From Dolosigranulum pigrum ATCC 51524 (lineage in GTDB: Bacteria; Bacillota; Bacilli; Lactobacillales; Carnobacteriaceae_A): 64,000 nt of DNA. The notes beneath the pieces were generated by a model. The model did not search any database. It saw only the letters and a program-made list of their open reading frames with translations, and was not told the DNA's origin. Below, one piece after another: positions 51,263 to 59,471 of this stretch. The stretch lies in assembly GCF_000245815.1 (NCBI RefSeq), contig NZ_JH601103.1:631254-695253 (forward strand), given 5' to 3'. Position numbers and translations under genes: made by a program. Position 1 is the stretch's first letter; each line of letters starts with the position of its first letter.

Positions 51263-52185
51263 TATGATTCTCTCCCTTCACGCATAGATAAATAAGCTTC
51301 TTTGAGAGAAATCATCTCTGGTTCAACACTTTTAATCGGAGTGTCTTCCCCGAACACTCGCAGGACTTCTCTAGCCAATGTCCCTTTAGGAACGGTAAGT
51401 TTTACCTTGTTCTCTTCTATTTGTTCAACTTTATAATTGTATTTATTCGCTCTCTGGGACTCTTCATCTGATAAATCATAATCCTCAGCAAATAAAACTT
51501 CATACGAATCCCGGTCGTCTTTGCTCTGAGCAAAAGCCGTCATTTCTCCATGATATAGAAGCTCGCCATGATCCATAAAGAGTAAATCATCACAGTGCTC
51601 CTCTAACAGGGATAAATCATGAGACGAAATAATCACAATTTTTCCTGCAGCTGCCTCTTCTTTTAAGTAAGATAATAATTCTCGACCGGTTTCCTGATCC
51701 ATGCCTACTGTTGGTTCATCAAGAATATAAATATCTGGACGATGAACTAAGGCTCGTGCAATCTGGACACGTTGCTGTTGTCCACCTGATAATTGCTCTA
51801 GACTTCTATCTTTTAAGTCGAAAATATTCATCAATTTAAGCGCCTGTTCAGTTAGGTTACTTGCCTCTGACGTCGGACAATTGCCTAGCAATGTGCCTAA
51901 ATAGACATTATCATAGACATTATTGTACCAATCAAGCATCGTCGTCTGTGGGGAAAAGCCAATGACTGAAAATCCTATTTCTTCAATATTTTCAGCCTCA
52001 ATCAACACATCTCCGCTAGTTGGTGCTTGAAATCCCACAATCGTATTGATTAATGTTGATTTCCCAGCCCCATTATGTCCGACTAAAGCGATGAAATCAC
52101 CATCAGTTAATTCGACCGAAAAATCTTTCACGGCATGAACGTCTTCAAATTTAATATTTAAATCTTTTATACTTATTTTAGTCAA
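51262..52185 (-). CDS. ABC exporter ATPase
   Basis: The 307-residue ATPase has Walker A GHNGAGKST, Q-loop FSPQTTML, signature LSGGQQQR, Walker B YILDEPT and the H-loop SSHD. The C-terminal ~90 residues are an extension seen in drug-export ATPases. The start is probably TTG 52185, 7 bp after AGGTG; the upstream GTG at 52194 lies on the ribosome site itself. The gene is preceded by a 146-nt leader with a possible 7-codon peptide. Confidence 0.9.
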   Translation of the reverse strand: MTKISIKDLNIKFEDVHAVKDFSVELTDGDFIALVGHNGAGKSTLINTIVGFQAPTSGDVLIEAENIEEIGFSVIGFSPQTTMLDWYNNVYDNVYLGTLLGNCPTSEASNLTEQALKLMNIFDLKDRSLEQLSGGQQQRVQIARALVHRPDIYILDEPTVGMDQETGRELLSYLKEEAAAGKIVIISSHDLSLLEEHCDDLLFMDHGELLYHGEMTAFAQSKDDRDSYEVLFAEDYDLSDEESQRANKYNYKVEQIEENKVKLTVPKGTLAREVLRVFGEDTPIKSVEPEMISLKEAYLSMREGRES

Positions 52186-52252
52186 CCTAATCACCTCTAT
52201 AATTTAACATTATTGACTTGATGAGCTCTCACTCATCCTTGGGCCAATAATC

Positions 52253-52276
52253 TTAAATTAAGTTCCGTATACCCAT
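52253..52276 (-). CDS. Possible leader peptide MGIRNLI
   Basis: On the minus strand a 7-codon frame, ATG to TAA, has an excellent ribosome site (AGGAAGG, 7 bp spacing). It lies inside the leader of the ABC exporter. A small hairpin, GATGAG/CTCATC (52220-52237), lies between it and the ATPase gene. A leader peptide whose translation controls the downstream genes is plausible; chance cannot be excluded. Confidence 0.4.
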   Translation of the reverse strand: MGIRNLI

Positions 52277-52337
52277 GTCATCACCTTCCTAAAACTATTA
52301 TGTGTTGTTCACAAAAGATTAGCAAACAACCGATTAC

Positions 52338-52365
52338 ATTTTAACACAAATCAACTTATTATCAA
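52338..52365 (-). promoter_or_regulatory. Promoter of the ABC exporter operon
   Basis: On the minus strand TTGATA (52365-52360), 16 bp, TAAAAT (52343-52338). Confidence 0.6.
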
Positions 52366-52561
52366 ATAATTCCACAAAAAATTTTTTTATAATATATCTG
52401 CGATTGATCACGGTACTTAAAGAATTAAGTACGATCTATATGTAGAAGTTTAATTTAAAGCACTCATTTTTACAGATAAAACCGAATAAATAACTATATA
52501 GAATAGGTATTATTGATTTAAAACTTTATTTTTTTGATGGATATACCAAATGAAATCGTTA

Positions 52562-52590
52562 TTGCTAAAAGATAATCCGAATGATATACT
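52562..52590 (+). promoter_or_regulatory. Promoter of the surface nuclease gene
   Basis: TTGCTA (52562-52567), 17 bp, TATACT (52585-52590) with extended TGA. It lies inside the longer in-frame ORF, which shows that the true start is GTG 52622. Confidence 0.75.
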
Positions 52591-52621
52591 GAGAGTATAT
52601 CAACAATTAGGAGTGAGTTGT

Positions 52622-55600
52622 GTGAAAAAAGAATTAATGATATTAGTCGGGTTAGGTTTATCCGCTCCGTTAGTATTGAATTTATCGGAAACAACTGTAT
52701 TTGCTGATGAATTAGACGCAGTAGCTACAACAACTGAGACGGATAAATCACTAGAAACAGAACATAAGAATGTGCCTGTTGTTAATGATCATTCCCAGGA
52801 TACAATTGCGCAAGAAACAACTGGAGAGTCATTAGAAGAAGTTACGCAAGAAATTCAAGAGCATTCTGAAAGTAAAGAAGCAGTTTCTGAATTAGATGAA
52901 ACACAAGTTATAGAACAGACTGAAAAAGCAGCTGAGGATAACGATTTAGAACATAAAACAGATGATTTAATCATTAAGACGTATCTTGAAGGGAAAAGCA
53001 ATAATAAAGCATTGGAATTATACAATGGGACTCCTAATACGTTGACATTAGAAGACTATCAAGTTGAATTGTATGCAAATGGTTCTAATGATCCAACAAA
53101 TACCTATCAAATGAGTGGGGAACTTGAATCAGGTCGAGGATATGTGATCGGTCATAACCAAGCTTCAGATGAATTGAAAGCTTATCTTAATGATACAGCG
53201 AGTGTGGCTAATTTTAATGGAGATGACGATATTGTTCTCCGCAAGCATGATAAAGTGATTGATTCAATCGGTCAAGTGGGAACACGCAATGAATTCGGGA
53301 AGGACAAGACATTAGTCCGTAAGTCATCTGTTCAAACAGGCAATACAGCACTTCATGATGTATTTGCCTCAGTGGAGTGGGAAGTTTATCCAGTTGATAC
53401 GTTCGATGTCTTAGGCCAGCGTAAGAATAAAGAAATTAAACCAGAAGAACCTACAGTTGAAGCATCTGCACTCAATATTACTCCAATTGCGGAAGCACGC
53501 ATGAAAAAACCTGGGGAAACAGTTCGAATCGCCGGAACAATTGTTGGCCGACTTCGTAACACATTACAGCTCCAAGATGAGACAGCTGCTATCTCGATTC
53601 ATCCACAGCATGTCATTTCTGAGCAAATAGGAGATACCATCGAAGTAACTGGGGAAATTGGGGTATATAATAAGCTAATCCAACTTCAAAATCCTACCCA
53701 GGTGAAGAAAACAGGTACTTCTTCAGTGACACCAACAGTGATTTCAGGTAAAGATCTAGTAGTGGCTAATGAATCAAAATTAGTCACCGTAGAGAATGTA
53801 ACTATTGCTGATATTGCAGCGAGTGGGACAAACTGGCGAAATTATGAAGCAGAGATTGATGGCAATAAATTTGTTGTGCGGATAGAAAATCTTGATATTC
53901 AAGTAGCTGAGAACACGACTTATCAATCAGTTACAGGAATTGTTCAACGGTTTAATGAGGAATTTCAAGTAGTCGTATCAGCTCAAGCGAATTTGAAATT
54001 AGCAGAAGGAAGTATTGCGCAACCGAATAGTTCTCATGAGTCGGGGGTTATACCAAATAGCACACCAATTAAACTATCAACATTAACAGATAATGGACAG
54101 ATTTTTTATACAACTGATGGTAGTGATCCAACAGCGAAATCAATGCTTTTTGAATCAGATATTTTGCTGCCGGATAATACAGAAACAGTTATTAAAGCCA
54201 TTACTATAAAAGATGGTCAAGTGAGCAGTGTCGCAACGTTTACTTACACGACATTTTCCCAACAAACACTTCAAATCCATGATATTCAAGGAGATGGTCA
54301 TCGTTCGCCATTTGTTGGAAAAATGGTGGAAAATATTGAAGGAATAGTAACGGCTCTATATGAGATTCGTGGTGCTGTTTATGCACATATCCAAACACCG
54401 GATGAACGGCAAGATGATAATCCATATACATCTGAAGCAATTGTTCTTTATTTAGGTAATAAGAATGATAAGCAACTTGAGTTAGGAGATTTAGTATCCG
54501 TCTCAGGTCGTGTGGATGAATACCATATCGATGGGTATAATGATAAATCAAAAACGGATTTACCTGTTACTCAAATTAATACGCAGAATGGGAAAATTGA
54601 AGTATTACAAAAAAATATGCCACTACCTGCTCCAGTTCGTATTGAGCAAGTTCCGGATGAATTTATTTCACCGAATGGCTTTGAGCAATTTGATCCGACG
54701 AAATATGCTGTAGATTTCTGGGAAGCATTAGAGGCCATGCGAGTAGTGGCTGAAGATTTGCGAGCTGTCTCACCACAAGCACACGGTGATATTTATACGG
54801 TGCCACAATCTCGCCCAGCAGAAACAGTCAATGGTGGTGTTCGTCTAGCAAACGGTAAACCGAATGCCAATTTAATTCCACTTAGAGCTCATCCAAATAA
54901 TAAGGCACGTAACTTTAATGTCTTAACCGGGGATCAGTTCAATGGTCTAGTGGAAGGTGTGGTCATGTATGATTACGGACGCTATAAAGTGTATACGGAC
55001 TTGGCTGATCTGAAAGCTATCCATCAACCAGCTAACCATGATCCAGCAACTACTAAAATTGAACCAGCTGAGGATAAATTAACAATAGCCAGTTATAATT
55101 TAGAAAACTTTTCTGCGGAGAAGACAAGTGAAGAGAAAACAAACCGTCTAGCGGAAGCACTAGGCAAAGTGATGAAAGCACCAGATATCATTGGATTGAC
55201 TGAAGTTCAAGACTTCGATGGAACGGGAAGTGGTGGACCAGAAGCGCAGAGAAGTTATGAACGTTTAATTGGTAAAATAAAAGAAGTATCCGGTGTAACG
55301 TATAAGTATGTTCAAATTGATCCGCTCTTCAACGCAGATGGTGGCGCACCGAATGCTAATATTCGAACTGGCTTTTTATACCGTCCAGATCGAGTGACAT
55401 TTGTTGATCAAATTCCTCATGGGGATGCGACAACTGCTGTTACGTATCATGAAGGCCAATTAACCTTAAATCCGGGACGAATTGAACCAAGTCATCCATC
55501 ATTAAGAAATTCACGTAAACCTTTAGTAGCACAATTTGAATTTAAAGGGCAACAAATAATAACGATGATTAACCATTGGAATTCAAAGCGGGGAGACGAT

Positions 55601-57028
55601 GGACACTTTGGTCAAAAATTCCCTGTTGAATTAGGATCTGAACCCCAACGAGTTGAAATTGCTAAATTGGTAGCTAAGTTTATTGCTGACGTGAAAGCCC
55701 AAAATCCTAATGCTAATATCGTATCAATGGGAGATTTCAATGATTTCGAATTTTCAAAACCATTGAAAGTGCATGAAGGAGAGCATATGACAAATATGGT
55801 ACATCACGTCCCAGAAAAAGAACGTTATTCTTATGTGTATCAAGGGAACTCGCAAGTGTTAGATCATATTTTAGTATCGAATCACTTAGTTGATCGTACG
55901 AAAGTCGATATGTTAAAAGTAAACGCTGACTTTACGGATAAATCAGGCCGTGCGAGTGATCATGATCCGATTATGGTCCAAATTGACTTTAGTCAGTCAA
56001 GTGTTGAAGAAGGATCAGATCAAGGAGAGATCGAATCTCCGGGCGAACAAGATCATCAAACAGAGACTCAGTATGCTGGAGAGTATACATTTGAAGTAAC
56101 TATTAATGGACAAGTATTGGCTGAGGTACTGACATTTGCTTCACGTGATAAAGCATTAGACTTTGTTCGAGTAATGGATCGATTGTATTGGGCAGCGGGT
56201 TACCGCTTATTAGAACAAGACAATGGCCTGCCAGAATCCCGTCATATTACTTTATCTTTTGGAGAAGTGAAAAATTCAGCAGAAGAATTGGTGCCGGAAA
56301 AACAACCGAATTCACAACCAGAATCTCATCCTGAGCCAGAACAATCAACTGAAGAAGGATCAACAGAGGAAGAATCTGCTGAGCTAGATCAGTCCCATGA
56401 AGAAACACCAACTGAGTCAGAATTAGAAACAGTACCGGAAGATAATCAAGGTGAGATCCAAAAAGTGGAAGCTAATTTTGTCTTTACCTTGCCAGATGGA
56501 ACGACTCATCGTGGTTCATTGGGTGAGTTTAATAACTTGGAGCGAGCAGAGCGGCGCATTCGACTGTTTGCTAATGAGATGAATTATACATTACAGAATT
56601 TCCGTATTGATGATGGTGTATTCTTAGCCGATATAGTATTCACACGAAACTCACCAGAAGAATCTAATGTTGCAGAAGCGTTAGAAAACTCTCAAGAAAA
56701 CACTAAGCCGGAAATCCATCAGTTAGTTGAAGTGGAGGATACTACACAACTGACATCTGTGGAACGTTACCGTATTACGGTACAAGAGCGAGCGCAACGT
56801 GAACTGGCTATTCAGGCATTAGAAACCTTGACTAACGAACAACAGCGAATTTTTAGCCAACAATTACAAGCGGAGGAGACAGTTACCGCATTTGACCGCA
56901 TCTTAATTGAAGCTAAGGAAGTAGCTAAGAATAATCAAATAGAACAACTAGATGCAGCAAGTAGTATATGGGCAATGGGATTAATCGGAATAACTTCAAT
57001 AGTTGGAGCAGCTAAAAAGAAAGATTAA
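52622..57028 (+). CDS. Large surface nuclease (ExeM/NucH-like) with lamin-tail domain
   Basis: The 1468-residue protein has a signal peptide (cut near VFA), an acidic linker, a lamin-tail domain (about 113-265), two OB-type domains (about 283-460) and a chitobiase-type module (YTTDGSDPTAKS, about 470-543). A further OB-like domain (about 547-640) follows, then an endonuclease/exonuclease/phosphatase domain (about 818-1123). Catalytic blocks are ASYNLENF, LTEVQDFDG, INHWNSKRG, MGDFNDFEF and SDHDPIM. Related streptococcal surface nucleases cut extracellular DNA. Two diverged C-terminal modules (about 1153-1215 and 1280-1345) precede a hydrophobic tail ending KKKD, without LPxTG. GTG 52622 was chosen because AGGAG lies 8 bp before it and the promoter lies upstream. 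Confidence 0.9.
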   Translation: MKKELMILVGLGLSAPLVLNLSETTVFADELDAVATTTETDKSLETEHKNVPVVNDHSQDTIAQETTGESLEEVTQEIQEHSESKEAVSELDETQVIEQTEKAAEDNDLEHKTDDLIIKTYLEGKSNNKALELYNGTPNTLTLEDYQVELYANGSNDPTNTYQMSGELESGRGYVIGHNQASDELKAYLNDTASVANFNGDDDIVLRKHDKVIDSIGQVGTRNEFGKDKTLVRKSSVQTGNTALHDVFASVEWEVYPVDTFDVLGQRKNKEIKPEEPTVEASALNITPIAEARMKKPGETVRIAGTIVGRLRNTLQLQDETAAISIHPQHVISEQIGDTIEVTGEIGVYNKLIQLQNPTQVKKTGTSSVTPTVISGKDLVVANESKLVTVENVTIADIAASGTNWRNYEAEIDGNKFVVRIENLDIQVAENTTYQSVTGIVQRFNEEFQVVVSAQANLKLAEGSIAQPNSSHESGVIPNSTPIKLSTLTDNGQIFYTTDGSDPTAKSMLFESDILLPDNTETVIKAITIKDGQVSSVATFTYTTFSQQTLQIHDIQGDGHRSPFVGKMVENIEGIVTALYEIRGAVYAHIQTPDERQDDNPYTSEAIVLYLGNKNDKQLELGDLVSVSGRVDEYHIDGYNDKSKTDLPVTQINTQNGKIEVLQKNMPLPAPVRIEQVPDEFISPNGFEQFDPTKYAVDFWEALEAMRVVAEDLRAVSPQAHGDIYTVPQSRPAETVNGGVRLANGKPNANLIPLRAHPNNKARNFNVLTGDQFNGLVEGVVMYDYGRYKVYTDLADLKAIHQPANHDPATTKIEPAEDKLTIASYNLENFSAEKTSEEKTNRLAEALGKVMKAPDIIGLTEVQDFDGTGSGGPEAQRSYERLIGKIKEVSGVTYKYVQIDPLFNADGGAPNANIRTGFLYRPDRVTFVDQIPHGDATTAVTYHEGQLTLNPGRIEPSHPSLRNSRKPLVAQFEFKGQQIITMINHWNSKRGDDGHFGQKFPVELGSEPQRVEIAKLVAKFIADVKAQNPNANIVSMGDFNDFEFSKPLKVHEGEHMTNMVHHVPEKERYSYVYQGNSQVLDHILVSNHLVDRTKVDMLKVNADFTDKSGRASDHDPIMVQIDFSQSSVEEGSDQGEIESPGEQDHQTETQYAGEYTFEVTINGQVLAEVLTFASRDKALDFVRVMDRLYWAAGYRLLEQDNGLPESRHITLSFGEVKNSAEELVPEKQPNSQPESHPEPEQSTEEGSTEEESAELDQSHEETPTESELETVPEDNQGEIQKVEANFVFTLPDGTTHRGSLGEFNNLERAERRIRLFANEMNYTLQNFRIDDGVFLADIVFTRNSPEESNVAEALENSQENTKPEIHQLVEVEDTTQLTSVERYRITVQERAQRELAIQALETLTNEQQRIFSQQLQAEETVTAFDRILIEAKEVAKNNQIEQLDAASSIWAMGLIGITSIVGAAKKKD

Positions 57029-57039
57029 GTAAGATAATG

Positions 57040-57070
57040 AAGAAAACAGCCTGAAGAGGCTGTTTTCTTT
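57040..57070 (+). terminator. Intrinsic terminator of nuclease gene
   Basis: AAGAAAACAGCC pairs with GGCTGTTTTCTT around TGAAGA. Confidence 0.9.
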
Positions 57071-57098
57071 GCATATAATTTGGATGTAAAAATATAAG

Positions 57099-57128
57099 TT
57101 GTCGTCTGTTAGTACAAAGTGATATACT
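57099..57128 (+). promoter_or_regulatory. Promoter of the MgtC-like gene
   Basis: TTGTCG (57099-57104), 18 bp, TATACT (57123-57128). Confidence 0.5.
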
Positions 57129-57163
57129 ACAGCTAATACGATAATGATGAGAGGGGGAGAGTG

Positions 57164-57862
57164 ATGATTAATCTACATGAATTGAATATCTGGACAATTA
57201 TGTTGCGCTTAGGATTGTCGCTATTGTTGGGATCGATTGTTGGAACAGAACGTGGGGTAAAAAATCGACCAGCAGGATTACGGACATACAGTTTAGTTTG
57301 TTTAGGATCTGCCTTGATTATGTTGACGAATCAATATATTACAGAACAATATGGTGTGGGCGATCCGACGCGTATGGCTTCGCAAGTTATTAGCGGAATT
57401 GGATTCTTAGGAGCTGGCACGATTTTAGTGACTGACCGTAATAAAGTGAGTGGGCTGACAACTGCAGCGGGTTTATGGACGGTTGCATCAATTGGATTGG
57501 CAGTAGGAGCTGGCTTCTATATGGGAGCGATCGTGGGGGCTGTATTGCTATTTACTGTAATGGGCTATTTTTTACGGTTTAAAGAACGTCTCGGGCAATA
57601 CTTTCTTGAAGTGGATTTATTTATTGTATTAGAATCGCCAGAAGCCTATCACCGTTTGCTTATTTATTGTTCGCAAGAAAATATTGGTATTTATAATATT
57701 AATAGTCGCATTGAGGATGAAGAGCTACTGGACTATCCGGGGCATTCTTCCGAGGATACGTGCTGTATCCTCTCTATTAATTTACAAGAACGCTACCGCA
57801 AACAAATATTGGTTGAAACTTTGAGTACCTTCGATGGCGTAAAGCACTTGGAGGAGTTGTAG
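57164..57862 (+). CDS. MgtC/SapB-family membrane protein
   Basis: The 232-residue protein has the MgtC core in its first ~145 residues: LGLSLLLGSIVGTERGVKNRPAGLRTYSLV is the family opening (only part need be read), then SGIGFLGAGTIL and GLTTAAGLWTVASIGLA. A soluble ~85-residue C-terminal domain follows. Known MgtC proteins modulate membrane energetics or magnesium and acid adaptation. ATG 57164 follows GAGGGGGAG; GTG 57161 is one codon earlier. It ends in TAG. A possible promoter for the next gene (TATAAT, 57881-57886) lies after it. Confidence 0.9.
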   Translation: MINLHELNIWTIMLRLGLSLLLGSIVGTERGVKNRPAGLRTYSLVCLGSALIMLTNQYITEQYGVGDPTRMASQVISGIGFLGAGTILVTDRNKVSGLTTAAGLWTVASIGLAVGAGFYMGAIVGAVLLFTVMGYFLRFKERLGQYFLEVDLFIVLESPEAYHRLLIYCSQENIGIYNINSRIEDEELLDYPGHSSEDTCCILSINLQERYRKQILVETLSTFDGVKHLEEL

Positions 57863-57939
57863 CTCGGGCAATTTTTAGCATATAATTTCCATTCCAAGCG
57901 GGTGTGTGATAGGATGATAAAAAAGGAAAAGGGGGATGT

Positions 57940-58170
57940 ATGATGTTGATTGATATTACGAAGAATGTATATGAGTTAGTGAAAGATAATCCAAAGTTAA
58001 AGCGTGACTTGATTGAGATGGGATTCGAGCCGTTAGCGAATGAGAAGATGCTTCATACGGTAGGGCGCATGGTATCGCCTAAAAAAGGAGCCAAACAAAT
58101 TGGGATTAGCGTAGAGACGTTAGTGCGTAAATTAGAAGATCTCGGTTATGAGGTTAAGGGACATGAGTAA
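57940..58170 (+). CDS. DUF1858 small protein
   Basis: The 76-residue protein matches the DUF1858 pattern: an N-terminal LIDITKNVYELVKDNPKL, then GFEPLANEKMLHTVGRMVS and a helix-rich end with GISVETLVRKLEDLGY. Proteins of this type often accompany redox or iron-related factors of the DUF438/hemerythrin kind, as here: the next gene overlaps it by 8 bp. Two adjacent ATGs (57940, 57943) are possible. Its biochemical role is unknown. Confidence 0.85.
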   Translation: MMLIDITKNVYELVKDNPKLKRDLIEMGFEPLANEKMLHTVGRMVSPKKGAKQIGISVETLVRKLEDLGYEVKGHE

Positions 58171-59404
58171 GGAACGTAAGCGTAGTAATCGAACACTCCA
58201 ACAAGAGAAGCGTCAGCAAAAGTTGAAAGAGTTAATTCTCCGATTGCATGAAGGAGAAGGCGAAGAGAGTGTTAAGGCTGATTTTCGGAAGTACTTCAAG
58301 GATGTCAGTGCCTTGGAGATTTCTGTGATGGAGCGCCGATTGATTGCTGATGAAGGCATTCATGCGGATGATATTATGAAGCTATGTAATGTGCACGCAG
58401 CCATTTTTTTAGAGAATATTCAACTAGCCGATGAAGCGCCACATGATTTCGAGAAGCCAGGCCACCCAGTTCATGTGCTTAAGCAAGAAAATATAGCGCT
58501 GGAAGGAGCGGTTGACCGAATCGAACGGTTATTGGAGTTCTACGTGACGGATCCGGCTGAGGATGTGTTGGCTGGCTTGAAGTTGCAAGCACAGATCTTA
58601 TGGGAGATTGACAAGCACTATGCTCGCAAGGAGAATTCGTGGTTCCCGATTATGGAGGCGAATGATATTACTGCACCGCCAAAAGTGATGTGGGGCGTGG
58701 ATGATATGATTCGCGACTTGATTAAGGAATTTATAACCTTGTTGGAGCAGAATAAGCTTGATCAGATATTGGATCATTATGCTGAAACAAAGTATGAAAT
58801 TCTGGAAATGATTGTGAAAGAAGAAGATATCTTAATTCCGATGGTGACAGAGGTATTTACCGAAGATGATTGGATGAAGATTGCTGATGAGATGGATGAG
58901 ATCGGCTACTGTATTGTGAAGCCAGAAGAAAAATGGGTGCCAGAACGTACTGATTTTGAGGCGAAAGATGCTACTGATGAATCAATGAACTTAGCCGGCA
59001 ATCTTAAGCTCGGACACGGGGCACTGACATTAGAAGAAGCAGATTTGATCTTAGACCAGTTGCCACTGGAGCTGACCTTTGTGGATAAACATAATAAAGT
59101 GAAATATTTCAATCGAGGCGAGAAGATTTTGCCCCGAACACCGAATGCGATTGGGCGGGATGTCTTCATGTGCCATCCACCGCGCGTCCATGAGACTGTC
59201 AAGCAATTATTGCAAGAATTACGTGAGGGAACGCGTGATACGGCGAGTGCTTGGTTTGAAGCACGCGACACCTTCGTAATGATTACGTACGATGCGATTC
59301 GTGATAAGACCGGCGAATATCTGGGGTGCTTGGAGTATGTCCAAGATATTAGCGGGATAAAACAAATTGATACAGAGAAAAAAGACGTGTTTGACGAAGC
59401 CTAA
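58163..59404 (+). CDS. DUF438/hemerythrin/PAS domain protein
   Basis: The 413-residue protein has an N-terminal DUF438 domain (about 20-90, with KLKELILRLHEGEGEESVK), a hemerythrin-like helical domain (about 95-245, with HPVHVLKQEN, IDKHYARKENSWFP and KEEDILIPM) and a C-terminal PAS-type domain (about 290-405). His and Glu in the middle domain could hold a di-iron site, suggesting oxygen, NO or iron sensing. ATG 58163 overlaps the end of the DUF1858 gene, so translation is coupled. The terminator begins inside its last codons. Confidence 0.88.
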   Translation: MSKERKRSNRTLQQEKRQQKLKELILRLHEGEGEESVKADFRKYFKDVSALEISVMERRLIADEGIHADDIMKLCNVHAAIFLENIQLADEAPHDFEKPGHPVHVLKQENIALEGAVDRIERLLEFYVTDPAEDVLAGLKLQAQILWEIDKHYARKENSWFPIMEANDITAPPKVMWGVDDMIRDLIKEFITLLEQNKLDQILDHYAETKYEILEMIVKEEDILIPMVTEVFTEDDWMKIADEMDEIGYCIVKPEEKWVPERTDFEAKDATDESMNLAGNLKLGHGALTLEEADLILDQLPLELTFVDKHNKVKYFNRGEKILPRTPNAIGRDVFMCHPPRVHETVKQLLQELREGTRDTASAWFEARDTFVMITYDAIRDKTGEYLGCLEYVQDISGIKQIDTEKKDVFDEA

Positions 59405-59426
59405 GCTCCGTCATTACACGTCTTTT
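59381..59426. terminator. Terminator overlapping the end of the DUF438 gene
   Basis: AAAGACGTGT (59381-59390) pairs with ACACGTCTTT, with an inner TGACG/CGTCA pairing, and T-rich sequence follows. The A-run on the left suggests it can also stop transcription from the minus-strand gene at 59472. Confidence 0.8.
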
Positions 59427-59471
59427 TGTCTTGCTTATTCAATTTTATTCAAGGTGTGATCTGTTGTTGGT

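Noticed and set aside
58906..59271. 121-residue frame antisense to the DUF438 gene
   Set aside because: Shadow of a conserved gene; composition is Ser/Arg-rich as expected for an antisense frame.
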